Positions 9,967 through 20,130 of a DNA stretch of 64,000 bases are shown piece by piece (positions within the stretch are counted from its first letter, which is position 1; each line of letters starts with the position of its first letter). A program made the translations under genes and the position numbers. Source of the DNA: Paulinella micropora (lineage: Eukaryota; Cercozoa; Imbricatea; Euglyphida; Paulinellidae); contig WBZZ01001499.1 of assembly GCA_019918135.1 (NCBI GenBank), forward strand, positions 32,501-96,500, in the 5' to 3' direction. The notes beneath the pieces were generated by a model. It did not search any database. It was not told where the DNA came from and saw nothing but the letters and a program-made list of their open reading frames with translations.

Positions 9967-12935
9967 ATGCCACCACCTTTACCACCCAGACCAACGAAGG
10001 AAAATGTAGAACTAGCGAAGGTAAGGGCGAACTTAAGGGAAACTAAGACACAAGAAGCGAAGAAGCGCGAGGTAAAACTTGTAGAACTAAGACCAATAAA
10101 AAACAGAGGTATAAATGGATATACATACCCTTCTAAAGACCTTGACATTGACTTCTATGATATGGATACGATTGAAATATTAATTATGAGAGCAGTTAAG
10201 GATGCCAAAAATAGAGGACTGACAAACGAAGCAATTCTTCATGTTAAGTTTGGGTATATAACAGATGCAGATGATAGTAAGTTTTACAAGTGGAAAACTT
10301 TTAACTCAGTTAAGTTAAAAGACATAGATGAGTTGTTTCGTGATATATATTTATACAACGAACAAAATCTTGAAGCCAGTGCGAATGGATATGAAAGAAT
10401 TATTCAACATATAGCTATTCAAATTATCCAAGAAGACGGAGGCGGGTGTAATGATACAGGAAGTGATAAAAAACATAAAACACCCGAAGTGATACATATT
10501 AATCCAAGAAGCAAAGATAATAATTGTTTCTTTCAAGTGATACATATTAATCCAAGAAGCAAAGATAATAATTGTTTCTTTCATGTCGTTAAAAACATAC
10601 TAACTTTACCAATGAAAGGTAAATCAAAATTAAAAAAAAAAGTATGTAATAACATTAGAAGTGAATTCAAACTTGATCCTAATACTCCGATACCTTTATC
10701 AGTCGGCTTTGAAATCTTTAAAAAATATTGTATTGAAGGTAAGTATTTTGAATTGACTGATGCAACAAGCAAACAGACATTCAAAAATTTTGAAGACCCT
10801 TTAATAACCGCAGATGTGCTTTGTTATCTACGCAAAGGACATTATATAAGTTTCATAAAAAGAAACAAAAATAAGTGTCCAGATTGCTTTTCAACTTATT
10901 TTAATAAGCACACTTGTAATAATAAAAGAGTTTCATATGCAAAGGCTAAATTAAGAGGAAAAGAAAATCAGGTAAGGTCTTTACTTACTAGATTTGAAGA
11001 GGCTAAGTATAATAATCAAGATGAAGTATTTCATTATGACTTAGAGACTTTTACAAATGAATACGAATTATACACACCATACATAGCAGGCTATATCATT
11101 TCGGATATCGGCTTTAAATATGTAGCAGGCGATGAATGTATTCCTAAATTACTTGATATAATTTTGAATATGCGGATGATTTATCAAAAAGAAAACCAAA
11201 AGCGAAATTATATGTTAATGCTTTCAATGGTAGTAAGTTTGACCATTGCTCATTACAGAAAGAATTTATCAAAAGAAGAATAAAAAATGCGACCCTTATG
11301 AATAATGGTGCTATTATCTCATTAGAATACAAAAATATAAAATTCTGGGATTTATGTAAGCACACTGAAGAAAGTCTAAAAAAGAACCTTGAAACACTGG
11401 GATGTAATGTGTTAAAAGGAGACTTCGACCATAGCAAACACAAACGATGGAAAGAGATGGATGATGAAACGAAAAAGGAATGTCTAGCATACTTAGAAAA
11501 AGATGTTATGGGTTTGAAGGAACTACACGACACACTAAACAGACAAATATATGAAGAACACAAAATTAATTTAACCGCTTATATATCTACTTCGTCTCTA
11601 ACGTGGAATTTATGGAAAAAGAAGATAGATGGTAAATATGTTATTCAACTACCGAATTTAAAACAAGAAAAAGATTTTAGAAGGGCTGTATATGGTGCTA
11701 GAACTTATCCAAGCAAAAGGCGATTTATTTCAGAACAATATCAAAAATACATAAATGGTGAAATTGGGTTTGATGAAGTTGTAGATTATCTTATTGATGC
11801 CGATGTTGTAAGTCTTTATCCAACGGCGATGCTTGAACTATTTATGATTGGTGAAATAAAGGAATGTGTAGGAGAAATGAAAGGGAAACTAGGGATATAA
11901 TGTTGATTACATATCTCCAAAAAATATATTACATCCGCGGGTTCCGTATAGAGATAGTAAGGGGTGTTTAAAATGGGAGTTAAGAGATATGAAAGACCAA
12001 TGGCTAACTTCTGTAGATATTGAAGATATGATTGAACTTGGCTACCAAGTCAAAATCATTCGTGGATATTACACTGAAGAAGCAGAACCAGTATTTAAAG
12101 AATATATTTCGGACTTATTCAAGAAAAAACAAAATTCAAAGAAAGGCACACCGCAGTATTTATTAGCAAAGTTATTTATGAATGCTTTATACGGAAAGAC
12201 AATTCAAAGACCGATCAATTCTGTAAGCAAATACATAACAAAAAATCACGAGTATTGGAAATTCTGGGCTAAGCATGTGATAACTGATATTGAAAAGTTT
12301 GAAGATGCTAATGGTGAATTATGGTTAATCAGCTGTATTCCAAGAGATGAGTAAGAAAAAGAAGAAAGAATTACGAAACCCACTCACTACGGGGCATTTA
12401 TACTAGCATACAGCAGACGAATTATGTATAAGTATATGACTGAAGCCAATCCAAACAACGACCCCGACAGAGATTATTATTATACAGATACAGACAGCAT
12501 TCAAAGCCATGTAAGAAATATTAAACGAATTAAAAGATTTAGAGATAAAACAATCGGCGGAATGGATGACGACCTTGGAACTGATTGTAAAATAATAAGG
12601 CGAATATGGGTAGCACCAAAATTGTATATGTTGGAGTATGTAAAGAAAGGTGAAGAAAAGGTAAAACTCATTTCCACTTTAGAGGAAAATGTTTAGATTT
12701 GAAAAAATTAAATCCAACCGCTTATGAATTAATGGATAAGGGCGAAAGTTTAACTAATACCAGAGATTTTATAACGAAGAAAATACATACTAGCAGAAAC
12801 AGCAAACAACAGCACATCGAGCATTTTAGCATACAACACCAAAAGAATGTAGTAAAAGTAGTTAATAAAACAAGATGGTGCGGGCGTGAGTTTATCAACG
12901 AAAATGATAGTATCCCTTACGGCTTTGATATTTGA
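9967..12935 (+). pseudogene. polB: Protein-primed family B DNA polymerase
   Basis: This is the replicative polymerase of the element; in this family it starts DNA synthesis from a terminal protein at the inverted repeats. The visible order is as follows. The N-terminal region carries DNNCFF within a cysteine motif also seen near the N-terminus of Polinton polymerases (OTU-like at first sight). A zinc-ribbon-like CPDCF ... HTCN follows. Next come the exonuclease motif YDLETF and the later exonuclease motif YLEKDVMGL, then polymerase motif A DADVVSLYP, motif B KLFMNALYGK and motif C YYTDTDS. An in-frame 48-bp direct repeat (10489-10536, 10537-10584) doubles the DNNCFF motif. The gene is decayed, with about four interruptions. 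The motifs leave little doubt about the family. Confidence 0.92.
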
Positions 12936-12968
12936 GAATTGCGTTTCGTGCTACGCACTCTCACTATG

Positions 12969-12986
12969 GATTCAACTTGTTGAATC
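12969..12986. terminator. Hairpin after the polymerase gene
   Basis: GATTCAAC-TT-GTTGAATC is a perfect 8-bp stem about 34 bases after the polymerase stop. Its placement parallels the hairpin after the first gene. Confidence 0.45.
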
Positions 12987-13111
12987 TATAATCTCAAACA
13001 TCGACAACCATTAAAGTATAAAACGATGTTTTGTGATGATGAAGTCAGAACAAAATATCAATAATTAATTAATTTTTTTCCATAAAATTTTTTACCACTC
13101 TATATAGACCA

Positions 13112-13351
13112 ATGACCACCCTCACCAAATTATGTGAGAAGTTTGAGAAACTCTCTATTGAAAATAAAAAAGAAACATTTTCTATTACCGATGTTAAAAA
13201 GATAATTACTGACGAAATCCAAATGATTGAAAATGCACGGGCAGGCAAGCCAAGGGATATTTTTCCATTCGGTAAGTATATTGGTAAGAAAATTCAAGAT
13301 GTTGCTACCATTGACAAACCATATCTTGAATGGGTCATGAAACAGCCATGA
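13112..13351 (+). CDS. Small DUF3820-like protein, copy 1 (79 aa)
   Basis: The C-terminal half reads FPFGKYIGKKIQDVATIDKP and then YLEWVMKQP. This GKY-x-GK-x(2)-xDVA-x(3)-xPYLEW pattern is that of the DUF3820 / exonuclease-X C-terminal type module found in phages and large DNA viruses. Its role is unknown but it is linked to DNA metabolism. The N-terminus is helical and charged. CTATATAG lies just upstream of the ATG. A second, decayed relative follows at 13429. Confidence 0.6.
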   Translation: MTTLTKLCEKFEKLSIENKKETFSITDVKKIITDEIQMIENARAGKPRDIFPFGKYIGKKIQDVATIDKPYLEWVMKQP

Positions 13352-13428
13352 TTTGAAAAATTTACATACATTAAAAGTGAAGTAAAAAAATATTTATAAT
13401 AAAATAAAATTAAATCTTTATATATAAG

Positions 13429-13885
13429 ATGACCGACCTGAGCACCAAACAGGACTACTTGAACGAAATTGAAAAATGGAACCTTGATGTTTCTATTAAA
13501 AAGCCCACGATTAAATGGACTAAGCCTGACATTGTTTCTTTCTATGAGCAATACAAACCCCGCGACGACAATGTGAAAGTAGTTATTCCGTTGGAGGCTA
13601 CATTAGAAAAAATGATGGAGGAACAAAGCACTCCTTTTAAGGAAACAGATCTTGTTGTGAGAGACTGGAACTACCGAAATCAAGGCTAATGTTGGCGAAG
13701 AAATAGTTACTGCTACATGTACAGAAGAAGGATGCATATTAAAGAAAGATGTTGTTCTTCAATATGGAAAATATGCACACAAAAACATTGAAGATGTAGC
13801 CAAAATTGATAAACCATACCTTGAATGGTTAGTTCAACAGCAGTGGTGCCAAAATGTGGATGACATAAAAAAATTATTTAAATCA
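13429..13885 (+). pseudogene. DUF3820-like protein, copy 2
   Basis: A paralogue of the preceding gene. Its C-terminal module (YGKYAHKNIEDVAKIDKPYL then EWLVQQQ) is recognisable near 13760-13845. It is broken (about one interruption), and its exact end is unclear because it meets the convergent - strand gene. TATATATAAG precedes the ATG. Confidence 0.5.
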
Positions 13886-13927
13886 TTGATATTTTATTCA
13901 ATTAATTTTTTTTTTTTGCTTTCTGTA

Positions 13928-15172
13928 TCACTGATCCTCTACGAAGTTAGCAATAATATTGACATTTCCTCCTCCACCAGCAGAGACAGACTTCTGTGTA
14001 AAAGTCAATACATCGCTAGGAGACAGATATATATCATAATTTCTAAGATTAATTTGTTGAGTTGAAGCACTATTTACATATAGTTTAAAAATTGTTGTTC
14101 CGTTTGCGATAGCACTCGCCTTAGTGTCAGTATCTACAATCGAATACTTAGAATCAACATCTGCAAAACCTGCTCCAGTTAGTGTTCCATTTAATACCAT
14201 TCTGACAACATTTGACTTAGTATCTTCATTCGTAATACTTATCAAAGTGGGATAAACATTTGAATAATTTGTTAAATTAGCACCGCCCGCATCAAATGTT
14301 GCTTTATTCCTGATACTAATAATAGGGCTTTCAGTTGTGTTTGCTGCTTTACTTCCTTCCACTTCGTTTGTTATACTTGTGTTTATTGTATTACTTCCTT
14401 CAATAGATAATCCAACACTTGCTGTTTTAAGAGTTTGAATTCCGATAGCAGCATCATTCCTCATTAGGGCGGTAAATGGTAAAGTAGTGTTTCTTAGACT
14501 TACACCTGTGTTGGCATTTGCATACTTAATTGTATGGACTAATTGAAATTCGCCTGTCGTAGGATTTTCAATAGAAAACCTTATAGCACCAAAGCCTAAA
14601 TATTGAAATTGAATTTGGAATACATTTCCTTTACTCCAATTAATAATGGGCATATCTTTTGTTCCATTGCACGGGTCATCCCAGATTGCTTGTTGAATAT
14701 AAGTTGCTGCCCCTCCTTTGGCATGTAGAATACTCATCCCGATATTAGTTTTATAAAAATAAAAACCATTTGAAAAATCACTTTCACCAATTCCTACACA
14801 CGAATAATAGGATTTTGTGTCATCAGTTGTCCATATAGCAGTGAAGCGACCAACAACACCCATACCCGTCCGATATTTTATTATTCTTTTACTTGTTAGG
14901 ATAGCGGTTGAAGTATTGTTTGCTTGAGTTGCTAATTCTGCCATATTACTATTGAAAGAAACACTCGCATTTGTCTGAGTTAATGACCATATTCGTGTAT
15001 TAATAGTGTATGGAAAAATTTCCTGAACAACTGGCGTAAGTTGGCTTGTTAGTGCTTCGCCGAAAGCGGTTTTCATATTATTGGTTTCAATATTACCATC
15101 ATATCCAACTTTGACATTTATAAAATCTCCGTCTGGATTTTGTGCGATCAAGTTTCTCTGGTGAGTAGTCAT
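13928..15172 (-). CDS. Virion structural candidate, beta-rich (414 aa)
   Basis: Last gene of the - strand block, directly downstream of the capsid gene. The protein starts MTTHQRNLIAQNPDGDFINV, is rich in Thr, Asn, Ser and Val, and has no membrane segment. A central segment around LVHTIKYANANTGVSLRN resembles a motif seen in uncharacterised structural proteins of phages and algal viruses. The composition (many short predicted beta strands, glycine turns) fits a receptor-binding, spike or penton-type capsid protein. No specific family can be assigned from sequence alone. The frame is uninterrupted. TTTATATACACAAGAG precedes the ATG. Confidence 0.55.
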   Translation of the reverse strand: MTTHQRNLIAQNPDGDFINVKVGYDGNIETNNMKTAFGEALTSQLTPVVQEIFPYTINTRIWSLTQTNASVSFNSNMAELATQANNTSTAILTSKRIIKYRTGMGVVGRFTAIWTTDDTKSYYSCVGIGESDFSNGFYFYKTNIGMSILHAKGGAATYIQQAIWDDPCNGTKDMPIINWSKGNVFQIQFQYLGFGAIRFSIENPTTGEFQLVHTIKYANANTGVSLRNTTLPFTALMRNDAAIGIQTLKTASVGLSIEGSNTINTSITNEVEGSKAANTTESPIISIRNKATFDAGGANLTNYSNVYPTLISITNEDTKSNVVRMVLNGTLTGAGFADVDSKYSIVDTDTKASAIANGTTIFKLYVNSASTQQINLRNYDIYLSPSDVLTFTQKSVSAGGGGNVNIIANFVEDQ

Positions 15173-15229
15173 CTCTTGTGTATATAAACAAAAAAAAATA
15201 ATTTCTTTTTTCTTTTTTATTTATTTTTT

Positions 15230-16345
15230 CTAACTCATCAAAATTTCAATCCCCTTCACAAGCACACTTCGTTGAAGAATGGCAAATGTGTAATGGTTAA
15301 GATTATTTCCCGCAGTGGTTGAAACAAATTCATATCGTCTCTCAGTGTCAAGGCTCAGACCACTCACCTCATAGCCATCGGTATCCTTATCGCACAGCGG
15401 GCGGTTATTATCAAAGGAATCAACATGAAACCAGTTGTAGTGATACACATTTGAATTCAAAATGGCACTCCCCTTTAATTTAATTTTCAAAAGCATATAA
15501 TCCTCATTCTTCAAAGTATCAACATCAAATTGTTGAAGACGAGTTCCGTCAAGGGTTGTGTAGTATGTCTTAATTTTCTTTGAAGCAGTATTCGGGTAGG
15601 CAACACCATCAGTTCTATTATCATTATCAAAAGCAGTGTAAGAAGTCTCAGTATTGTTGAAAGCGGAAGTATAAATACGACGAATTCTTTCACCCTGTGA
15701 GCGGTTCATCTTTATAACGAAATTTTGCTGTGCTGTTTGAAGATTTTGTTTCCAAGCAATGGGATATTCAATCTTAAAAGGAAAGCATTCACCAGCGATC
15801 TTCTGTTGGACACCAAGAATAACATTAGGATCAGTTTCCACGGCAAGAAACAAATTCAAATCAGAAATAGTAGCACCAACAGCACTTGCTGTAGCACCAG
15901 CAGAGATAGCACTAATATCAGTTCCGTAGAAGAAAGTTCGATTGGTTGCCTCCCACACAATACGCATATCCAAAATTTCATTGAAACCGATTGTCTTATC
16001 AAGTTCAAAAATAGTTCCAAACAGCATTCCCAAAGGAAGTTTAACACTGATAACTGGGTCATCGCCAGTATTACTACCACCTTCAAAATACTTCGCCTCA
16101 TCATAATCTACATTAACAAGGTTGTAATTTCCCGCACCGCTTGTAGCAGTCGCGCTGTCGTTAAAACGTCTGGCATTCACACTCGGGACTTTATAGTAAT
16201 TATTAACTGCTGTTATGAGTGTAGCAGTATCAACAACATCAGCAATCGCTTTCTTTTCAGTTCTACTTCCTACAACAAATCTTTCCAACATTACACTTTT
16301 GAAGCATCGCACCAGAGCCAGTTTTGCCTTCGGTGGCGGGGTCAT
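15230..16345 (-). CDS. MCP: Major capsid protein candidate (double jelly-roll type)
   Basis: This is the best capsid candidate by size, position and sequence. It contains ISVKLPLGMLFGTIFELDK and FNEILDMRIVWEATN. Hydrophobic-strand segments of this kind, with a conserved LP/L-G-F patch, are seen in major capsid proteins of polinton-like viruses and virophages. The C-terminus ends VLVKGIEILMS. The ATG at 16345 is chosen because the more distal ATG at 16381 lies deep inside the upstream GIY-YIG gene. Even so, the two frames overlap by about 80 bases, which suggests that the nuclease landed at or beside the capsid 5' end. The open frame of ~371 codons is short for a double jelly roll, so the N-terminus may have been altered by that insertion. 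Confidence 0.65.
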   Translation of the reverse strand: MTPPPKAKLALVRCFKSVMLERFVVGSRTEKKAIADVVDTATLITAVNNYYKVPSVNARRFNDSATATSGAGNYNLVNVDYDEAKYFEGGSNTGDDPVISVKLPLGMLFGTIFELDKTIGFNEILDMRIVWEATNRTFFYGTDISAISAGATASAVGATISDLNLFLAVETDPNVILGVQQKIAGECFPFKIEYPIAWKQNLQTAQQNFVIKMNRSQGERIRRIYTSAFNNTETSYTAFDNDNRTDGVAYPNTASKKIKTYYTTLDGTRLQQFDVDTLKNEDYMLLKIKLKGSAILNSNVYHYNWFHVDSFDNNRPLCDKDTDGYEVSGLSLDTERRYEFVSTTAGNNLNHYTFAILQRSVLVKGIEILMS

Positions 16346-16970
16346 AGTCTCCGTGATTTTCCAAGGCCTTAAAATTTTCAAAACTAATCTCAGGTTTCCA
16401 AATCATCTTAGTGTAATTTCCAACGTGTTGAAGATTACACAGATACTGTTTGTTTGATTTGAAGTGTGTTTCTTTTACAGAAATTATATCCGATACATTT
16501 ACTCCACATTCACACTCAAATCTCTTTTGAAGTCTATATTCTCTATTTTTTCTTAAAAGGTTTTCTTTATTATTTTCATAATACTTTTTCCAATTGTTTG
16601 ACCTGTGGGTTTTATTGTCTTTTCTATATTGAATTAAATATTCTTTTTTCTCATCAGTCCAATCTTTCCTAGTTCTTCCAGCGATACATCTATTCACACA
16701 TTTCATATTTCTTATGCATTCTCCTTCTCGCTTTTCCAATTCTATTTTGCTTTCACACTGACACAATTCTATTAATGCAATATAGGCATCGTCATATTCC
16801 AACATTTTAAATGAAGTTGAAAAATTCTTCTTATTATTTTGATATTGTTTCATATCATACTTATGTTTAGCAATTCTTTGTGCTAATGTTTGAGTTGTTG
16901 AACCGATATAAATTTCATTTGTCTGGTGAGACCTGATAGCATAAATTTTTCCTTTTTTGTAGTCTGGCAT
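16263..16970 (-). CDS. GIY-YIG endonuclease 1 (235 aa)
   Basis: The N-terminus MPDYKKGKIYAIRSHQTNEI followed by YIGSTTQTLAQRIAKHK carries the GIY-YIG core (KIYAI ... YIGST, then a catalytic-type R/H helix). The family cuts DNA as mobile or repair nucleases. CVNRCIAGRTRKDW follows a conserved EKREGECIR helix. A C-terminal FECECGVN zinc-type site resembles the C-x-C-G module of the other two copies. It overlaps the start of the capsid gene. Two relatives lie at 24475-25102 and 26180-26812. Confidence 0.85.
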   Translation of the reverse strand: MPDYKKGKIYAIRSHQTNEIYIGSTTQTLAQRIAKHKYDMKQYQNNKKNFSTSFKMLEYDDAYIALIELCQCESKIELEKREGECIRNMKCVNRCIAGRTRKDWTDEKKEYLIQYRKDNKTHRSNNWKKYYENNKENLLRKNREYRLQKRFECECGVNVSDIISVKETHFKSNKQYLCNLQHVGNYTKMIWKPEISFENFKALENHGDYDPATEGKTGSGAMLQKCNVGKICCRK

Positions 16971-17014
16971 ATTATTTCATATTCTTTATATTCTTTTTTT
17001 CTTTAATACATTAT

Positions 17015-18673
17015 TCAGATATACGTATCAAAACCATACCCGTGCTGTGCTTTTAATTTCTCCTCTTCATCTTCTTTCAAATCTGTGTAGCCACTGGCGA
17101 ATTTAAACCTTACACCTTTTGAACGAACGAGAAGAAACCGCATAGCAAACCATCCACAAGTTGAGGAAGTATCACTCTGCTCTTTTACTTGATTAACCTT
17201 CATTAATAAATAACTATCGGGGTGGCTTTGGTCAATTAGTCTTTTCATTTGTTGTTGAAAGTCTTCCGTCGGCTCGTAAAGTGCTAAAGGGTCATACACT
17301 TCAACATTCCTGTCTTTATCCAGACTTACCCATATAGCAATCCAATGAGACCCCGCTTGTTTGTGATTGTCCAAATTCATAATAAATCCGTATCGCTTTC
17401 TTTTTTCTGGATTTAGTTTGTAAATTTCATCACTGGCTATCGCTCCGAGATACCATCCATATTTTTTCATTATGTCGTCTATTTCATAAGTCATTAGTCC
17501 CCGCCCCTCTCCAGTTTGTTCGTCTGGCTGTTGCTGTCCAAAGGACGCATCACCAACTTCGTTGGTGCGCTCCTCTTGCTGTGGCTCAGGCTGTGGCTCC
17601 TCTGGCTGTGGTTGCTGTGGCTCAGGCTGTGGCTCTGGTTGCTGTGGTTGCTCTGGCGTCTCCGCGACGCTCGTGGGTATGGTAGGGGTAGAAACCCCCT
17701 CCAGTTGCTGTTCATTTCTATATTTATTTATAAGAGCATTAACATAATCTTTTTTTCTCATTGAATGGGTCCATTCTTTTCTTGATAGATACTTTTTAAT
17801 ATTTTCTATGGAAAACACTTTATTAATCAAATCTTCTAAACCACTTCCCGTTTGTAAGCCCAAATATTCTGCTAGTTTCTTTTTTACTTCGTCCTTATTT
17901 TGTCCAACATCTATTTTATGTTCTACAATTTTGTCTATTATCCATGATGCCCTTTGGTTCCAACCTTTAACATCGTGGCCTTCATTTTTAAGTTTTTCCC
18001 TTAGTGCTTCACCAAGAATTTTAATAGTAAGTTTTTTCTCAATATTACTATTTGACAATCCATTCTTCAACATTGCTTTGTATTTAGCCTCCTCTAGTTG
18101 GTTTCCAATATTTTTATTTAATGCTTCTTGTGCTCCTAGCGATTTTTTCATTTGGTCTATTGTCATTTTCTGTTCTTGAAATTGTTTTATGCTTTCTGCT
18201 ATACTTTGTATTTTAGCAGGTTGCCAATTATTTATATCTGCTTGAGTAAAAACTCCCGAATTTATGATTAATTTTTTATTTTCTTCAAATTCTTTATTCG
18301 GTTTAATTTTTACCTCTGGCTGTGCCTGTTGTTCTTGTGGTTGTCCCTGCTGTGCAGGCATAATATATTGTTGTTGTGGTGGTGGCATAATGGCTAATCT
18401 TTGGTTCCTTTGCTGTTCGTATTGTAAATCCTCTATGAGTTTTTGCTCCCTTCTTAGTTCTCTGTCTTTTTGTTCTTGTCGTTCCTTGATATCTTCCATG
18501 TCTTTTCGGTGTTGCCTCTTCTTTTCTTCTTCAGCATCAACTCGTGCTTTTTTCTCTTTTTGGTCAATCTCATCAATCTTTTCGTATTTCTGCTTTCTGA
18601 GTTTGTCTAAGTGGTCATTAATGGCGGTTCTAGTATTTTGCTCAATCTCTGACAGGCTCTGGACTTTTCGCAA
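17015..18673 (-). CDS. Coiled-coil protein fused to adenovirus-type cysteine protease (552 aa)
   Basis: The C-terminal ~170 residues form a C5/C48 (adenain/Ulp1-like) protease: GSHWIAIWVSLD gives the catalytic His, VEVYDPLA the Asp/Asn and TSSTCGWFAMRFL the Cys. In Polintons this enzyme matures capsid proteins. Residues ~1-95 are a charged coiled coil (repeated K/E/R with heptads), followed by a glutamine-rich stretch and a helical middle. A Pro/Gln/Glu repeat tract lies at residues ~325-375, just before the protease. The long N-terminal extension is unusual compared with the ~200-residue proteases of the family and could be a scaffold or core protein carried in cis. It starts six bases after the ATPase stop, as in an operon-like block. 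Confidence 0.85.
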   Translation of the reverse strand: MRKVQSLSEIEQNTRTAINDHLDKLRKQKYEKIDEIDQKEKKARVDAEEEKKRQHRKDMEDIKERQEQKDRELRREQKLIEDLQYEQQRNQRLAIMPPPQQQYIMPAQQGQPQEQQAQPEVKIKPNKEFEENKKLIINSGVFTQADINNWQPAKIQSIAESIKQFQEQKMTIDQMKKSLGAQEALNKNIGNQLEEAKYKAMLKNGLSNSNIEKKLTIKILGEALREKLKNEGHDVKGWNQRASWIIDKIVEHKIDVGQNKDEVKKKLAEYLGLQTGSGLEDLINKVFSIENIKKYLSRKEWTHSMRKKDYVNALINKYRNEQQLEGVSTPTIPTSVAETPEQPQQPEPQPEPQQPQPEEPQPEPQQEERTNEVGDASFGQQQPDEQTGEGRGLMTYEIDDIMKKYGWYLGAIASDEIYKLNPEKRKRYGFIMNLDNHKQAGSHWIAIWVSLDKDRNVEVYDPLALYEPTEDFQQQMKRLIDQSHPDSYLLMKVNQVKEQSDTSSTCGWFAMRFLLVRSKGVRFKFASGYTDLKEDEEEKLKAQHGYGFDTYI

Positions 18674-18679
18674 GTCTTC

Positions 18680-19510
18680 CTAGTTTGTTTTTTTCTTTGC
18701 TTTTGGTCTGCTCAAGTATTTCATAAAAAGTTTAACAATTTGAAGTGTGCTCATATCATTTGTTTTTTTACCGAAATTAAGATAATATGTTTTACCCTTC
18801 TGGATAATACATGGTTTCCCGCTTTTATTTCTATAAACCCGCGGTGGTCTTAATTTCTGTTTCTTCGCTTTCTTGACGACCATTCTATGCTTAATGGCTT
18901 CTGGCCGTAGGTCGTTCAAATACTGGCTTGACATAATCACCTTTGATTTATAGTGTCTGTTCTTTTTTAACAAATCACTTACGGACTTGTCTCTTAATCC
19001 ACTTCCTAAATCATCCAAAACAAAAACAACCTCTGGAGAAATATACTTACTTGGCCTTTCTTTCTTCTCACCTCCTTCTTCTTTTTTCTTTTCCTTTCCG
19101 AAATAAAGAAATTGTGGCTTCTCTATTTCTTTTTTGTCCTGTTTTACTTCTCCTTCGTGTTGCTCGTCATGTCTGTTCAGTTTGTCTAACTCATAATCAA
19201 TAACATTTACACCATCTGATTTAAGAAAGGTATATATAGCCATCGGGTTTCCCCTGTTCTTAAAGTGCTTAACCATTGCTTTATAAATGTAGTCCTTGTG
19301 TATCGTTGAAGCAATAATTACAATACGGGTTTTTCTGTCTGTAGTCCGTTTCAGTATTTCAAAGAGTGCTGTCGTTTTACCGCTCTTCTTACGGGCAAGC
19401 AAAAATATGTTAGCATACGGCTCATTGAATAATTTATAACCTTTTGCTTTTTTGTTTCCATCACCCTCTTGTTTTACTGGCTTCACCTTGACATTATTAA
19501 TCTTCATCAT
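18680..19510 (-). CDS. DNA-packaging ATPase (FtsK/HerA type)
   Basis: Walker A is ARKKSGKTTALFEIL and Walker B is VVFVLDDLGSG. A sensor-type SSQYLNDLRPE follows, as in A32-like packaging ATPases of Polintons, virophages and large DNA viruses. The enzyme pumps the genome into the capsid. The ATG at 19510 (MMKINNVKVK) is preferred over the one at 19540. The latter would overlap the preceding gene, while 19510 lies nine bases after its stop. A charged insertion between Walker A and B (residues ~110-150) is rich in E and K. The protein ends in a basic tail (SRPKAKKKTN). The frame is uninterrupted. Confidence 0.9.
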   Translation of the reverse strand: MMKINNVKVKPVKQEGDGNKKAKGYKLFNEPYANIFLLARKKSGKTTALFEILKRTTDRKTRIVIIASTIHKDYIYKAMVKHFKNRGNPMAIYTFLKSDGVNVIDYELDKLNRHDEQHEGEVKQDKKEIEKPQFLYFGKEKKKEEGGEKKERPSKYISPEVVFVLDDLGSGLRDKSVSDLLKKNRHYKSKVIMSSQYLNDLRPEAIKHRMVVKKAKKQKLRPPRVYRNKSGKPCIIQKGKTYYLNFGKKTNDMSTLQIVKLFMKYLSRPKAKKKTN

Positions 19511-19518
19511 CTTATATA

Positions 19519-19881
19519 TTAAGCAACGAATTCCAAACACACAACAATTCGGCCTGCTAAATTTCCTGTGTCAATATTTCCGCTGTCAGTTTCAAGGACT
19601 TTAAATGTATATTGTCCGTCAGTCCATCCTACAACGCCCAAATTATAACCGAGATTTGAAATGTTTGCTGTGGTGCTGTCCGCAAATGTTCCAATAATTC
19701 CAATTCTGTCCATATAAAGAATTCTGGTTTTGGTTTCGGTCTGGTCGTTCATATAGTGGATAAATTTTACATTCATTTTGGTGGGTGTGAATGACATTTG
19801 AATATTTTTATTAAATGTTTTGCTTCCTCCAGCAAAATCATTGCTCAGAAAAATAATCTTTTGGTATTTATAGTCAGCCAT
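19519..19881 (-). CDS. Small beta-rich protein (120 aa), minor capsid candidate
   Basis: Starts MADYKYQKIIFLSNDFAGGS and ends GRIVVCLEFVA. It has alternating hydrophobic strands, no membrane helix and no cysteine pairs. It lies between the membrane protein and the packaging ATPase in the morphogenesis block, so a minor capsid, cement or penton role is plausible, but there is no motif to prove it. The gene is intact. Confidence 0.55.
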   Translation of the reverse strand: MADYKYQKIIFLSNDFAGGSKTFNKNIQMSFTPTKMNVKFIHYMNDQTETKTRILYMDRIGIIGTFADSTTANISNLGYNLGVVGWTDGQYTFKVLETDSGNIDTGNLAGRIVVCLEFVA

Positions 19882-20130
19882 GATGTACTCTATATTAGTG
19901 CTAATAACTTTTTATTAATTAATATTTCTGCTCGGACTGCCTGCGACTTTTACTCACGGGTCAGTGAGAAAAAAAATGAGAGTTGTGCTTATTGTATAAA
20001 GCAAGGAATAGAAACCAAATTTAAATGTGTGTATAAACCTTTTAGTGATTGGTGTGTTAGTTTTGATGAAGCCCTGCCGTTAATCTGCGCCGGCGATAGT
20101 TCTTGGTATAAAATACATTTATACGAGTGC

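Noticed and set aside
10480-10600. OTU-type protease domain in PolB (DNNCFF)
   Set aside because: The same kind of cysteine motif is part of the normal N-terminal region of Polinton polymerases; a separate protease function is not supported by the visible sequence.
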